Source: Verrucomicrobia bacterium UBA1412 (GTDB taxonomy: Bacteria > Verrucomicrobiota > Verrucomicrobiia > Limisphaerales > UBA1412). From it: a stretch of 17,561 nt of DNA. The notes beneath the pieces were generated by a model. It was given only the letters and a program-made list of their open reading frames with translations. It was not told the origin of the DNA and made no database searches. This document shows, one piece after another, positions 15,940 through 17,561 of this stretch (positions are counted from its first letter, which is position 1; every line of letters starts with the position of its first letter). Both the position numbers and the translations under genes were made by a program. The stretch covers positions 9,110-26,670 of the forward strand of contig DBPU01000067.1 in the NCBI GenBank assembly GCA_002305615.1, in the 5' to 3' direction.

Positions 15940-17561
15940 TTATTCAATTTCTTGTGTTACTTTCCTCACCCTTCCAGACAAAATAAAAAGCAATGCAGCC
16001 ACTCCCAGTGCAAACCAGACTATCTTCATGAACTGTTCGGAAATCAGCATCCCTTGACTCTTTTTTTGATCCGCAATAGGTGAAGCTTGCTGCGTCATAA
16101 CCGTTTCTTCTTTTTGCGTAACATCCGCGACCGGAGGAGCAGCTAAAGCCGGCTTCCCAACGGATTCAACAATTGCAACGGGGGGCTGGGTATCCTCAAC
16201 TTCGTGGATATTACCAGCAATCAAACCCGCTATTAGATTGCCCAGCGCACTGGACAAAAACCAAATGCCCATCATCTGCCCCACAAATTTTTTAGGAGAA
16301 AGTTTGGAAACTGTGCTCAATCCCACTGGGCTCAGACAAAGCTCTCCCAGTGTATGTATCAGATAAGTGAAAATCAACCATGTAGGCCACACCTGCCCGT
16401 GATCACTCACGATTCGAGCACCGGCAGCTATAACCAAAAAGCCTAAGGCCAGTAAAAGCAGACCGATGGCAAATTTGATGATTAACGGGGGATTACAATT
16501 GTATTTGGCCAATGCAGGCCATGCAGAAGCAACCATCGGCGCCAAAATAACAATGAAAATAGGATTCAACGATTGGAACCAGCTTGTAGGCACAGGATTC
16601 AAATAGCTGACCCATGCAGCAGGTAAAATTGTCGTCAAAGCACTCAAATCACGGCAAGTGTAGCGCTCTGCAAAGATGTTTAAAGAAGAGCCTGCCTGCT
16701 CAAAACCCGAAAAAAACATGGCTGATGCCACAAAAAGCAAAACGATTACCCCTACCCGCTTCTTTTCTCCCGTTGTGAGACCGGCAAAAAGAAAAGCATA
16801 CAAAAAGAATGCCAGCGCCAATCCCAATATCAAAAGAGCTGCATTTTCCGCCAACAGGATAGGATTCAAGTGAATAGCTCCCATAAGGCATAGGCTCACG
16901 CCCAGCACTAAAATAAATAGTCCAACACCAAGAATAATCCAATCGCGTTTCTTACCGATTGAACTTTCATCGGATTTATGAGAATTATTTTTTACATTTA
17001 TTTTGCCTATATCGCCTAAATAATGGCCCGTCAGTTTGAATTGAATCAGCCCCAGTATCATTCCTACCCCTGCTGCACCGAAACCCAAATGCCAGTTGAT
17101 ATTCTCCCCCAGGTACTCCACCAGAACAGATCCGATGGCAGCTCCCACATTGATCCCCATATAGAAGATAGTAAAACCGGAATCTTGCTTTACTCCTCCT
17201 TCCGGATAAAGTTGGCCTACCATTACGCTGATGTTAGGCTTAAGCAAACCCGTTCCCATAACGACAAAAAGTAAGCCAAGAAAGAAAGTATGGATAGATG
17301 GAAGTACCAGGGTGAATTGTCCAATAATGATCAAAATCCCACCCAAAAAAACAGCATTACGGGCGCCAATAAGTCGATCAGCCACCCATCCTCCCGGTAG
17401 AGAGGCTAAGTAAATTGAAGCGGTATAGAGTCCATAAATAGCAGTAGCCGTTTTGTCGTTTAAGCCTAAACCTCCATTTTGAACAAGAGCTGTAAGAAAA
17501 AGGACGAAAAGACCTCTCATCCCATAAAAACTGAAACGCTCCCACATCTCTGTAAAAAAAA
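15940..17561 (-). CDS. POT-family peptide transporter, 5' end outside window
   Basis: This is a proton-coupled oligopeptide transporter of the POT/PTR2 branch of the major facilitator superfamily, importing di- and tripeptides across the inner membrane. The frame is open through the window edge. Upstream of the Met at 17547 it reads FFTE, giving FFTEMWERFSFYGMR, the ExxER signature that normally lies some 15-25 residues into POT proteins. The true start is therefore beyond 17561 and the Met at 17547 is internal. Numbering from that Met, motifs are LPGGWVADRLIGAR (50-63), GLLKPNISVMVG (100-111), FYMGINVGAAIGS (128-140), GFEQAGSSLNIFAE (281-294) and GELCLSPVGLS (401-411). A hydrophilic, Pro/Ala/Val-rich stretch (about 446-503) separates the last two helices and is longer than usual. 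The stop abuts the TSUP start. This is the first visible gene of the - strand array. Confidence 0.93.
   Translation of the reverse strand, partial: FFTEMWERFSFYGMRGLFVLFLTALVQNGGLGLNDKTATAIYGLYTASIYLASLPGGWVADRLIGARNAVFLGGILIIIGQFTLVLPSIHTFFLGLLFVVMGTGLLKPNISVMVGQLYPEGGVKQDSGFTIFYMGINVGAAIGSVLVEYLGENINWHLGFGAAGVGMILGLIQFKLTGHYLGDIGKINVKNNSHKSDESSIGKKRDWIILGVGLFILVLGVSLCLMGAIHLNPILLAENAALLILGLALAFFLYAFLFAGLTTGEKKRVGVIVLLFVASAMFFSGFEQAGSSLNIFAERYTCRDLSALTTILPAAWVSYLNPVPTSWFQSLNPIFIVILAPMVASAWPALAKYNCNPPLIIKFAIGLLLLALGFLVIAAGARIVSDHGQVWPTWLIFTYLIHTLGELCLSPVGLSTVSKLSPKKFVGQMMGIWFLSSALGNLIAGLIAGNIHEVEDTQPPVAIVESVGKPALAAPPVADVTQKEETVMTQQASPIADQKKSQGMLISEQFMKIVWFALGVAALLFILSGRVRKVTQEIE

Noticed and set aside
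1..17561. Defence island, CRISPR array, prophage or transposon.
   Set aside because: There are no repeat-spacer arrays, transposases, integrases, terminal repeats or nuclease/toxin pairs. All sizeable frames belong to metabolic, transport or glycan genes.

Overview
The window reads as a bacterial chromosome segment from a free-living or gut glycan degrader. No phage, insertion sequence, CRISPR array, tRNA or rRNA is visible. The best guess for the lineage is the Verrucomicrobiota/PVC group. The reasons are the large secreted glycan-active proteins with Sec signals, a LamG-GH95 fucosidase, a DUF5009 (NagX/HGSNAT-like) membrane acetyltransferase, and a eukaryotic-type HisA. This placement is inference from gene content only. 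Twelve protein-coding genes fill almost the whole window, and no gap exceeds 300 bases.

Region A (about 1-7093, + strand) holds panC, nadB, a His6/eukaryotic-type hisA and a 1200-residue exported multidomain protein. Gaps are 5, 17 and 21 bases, so the four genes look like one transcription unit behind a TATAAT box at 111-116. The first three make pantothenate, the quinolinate precursor of NAD, and a histidine intermediate. The fourth is an envelope or secreted protein with a carbohydrate-active look but no recognised specificity.

Region B (7129-9601) is a divergent pair separated by 97 bases. On the - strand is a ten-helix DUF5009/HGSNAT-like acyltransferase. On the + strand is a lipoprotein serine hydrolase of the class C beta-lactamase/PBP4*/YbbE type. 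Both families recur near amino-sugar and peptidoglycan turnover genes, so a shared cell-wall role is plausible but unproven.

Region C (9636-17561, - strand) is a tight six-gene array. In transcription order it runs: POT-family peptide transporter (its 5' end lies outside the window), half-size TSUP/TauE permease, acpS, DUF362 protein, LamG-GH95 alpha-L-fucosidase, and diacylglycerol/sphingosine-type lipid kinase. Junctions are 0 nt, 9 nt, ATGA overlap, about 84 nt, and TTGA overlap. The tight spacing implies co-transcription, at least in two blocks (POT to DUF362, and GH95 to lipid kinase).

I did not find a clearly new defence or mobile system. The observations most worth following are the eukaryotic-type HisA in a cofactor operon, the unassigned 1200-residue exported protein, the fucosidase translationally coupled to a lipid kinase with a TTG start, and the long hydrophilic insert near the C-terminus of the POT transporter. 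Most start codons lack a Shine-Dalgarno sequence.
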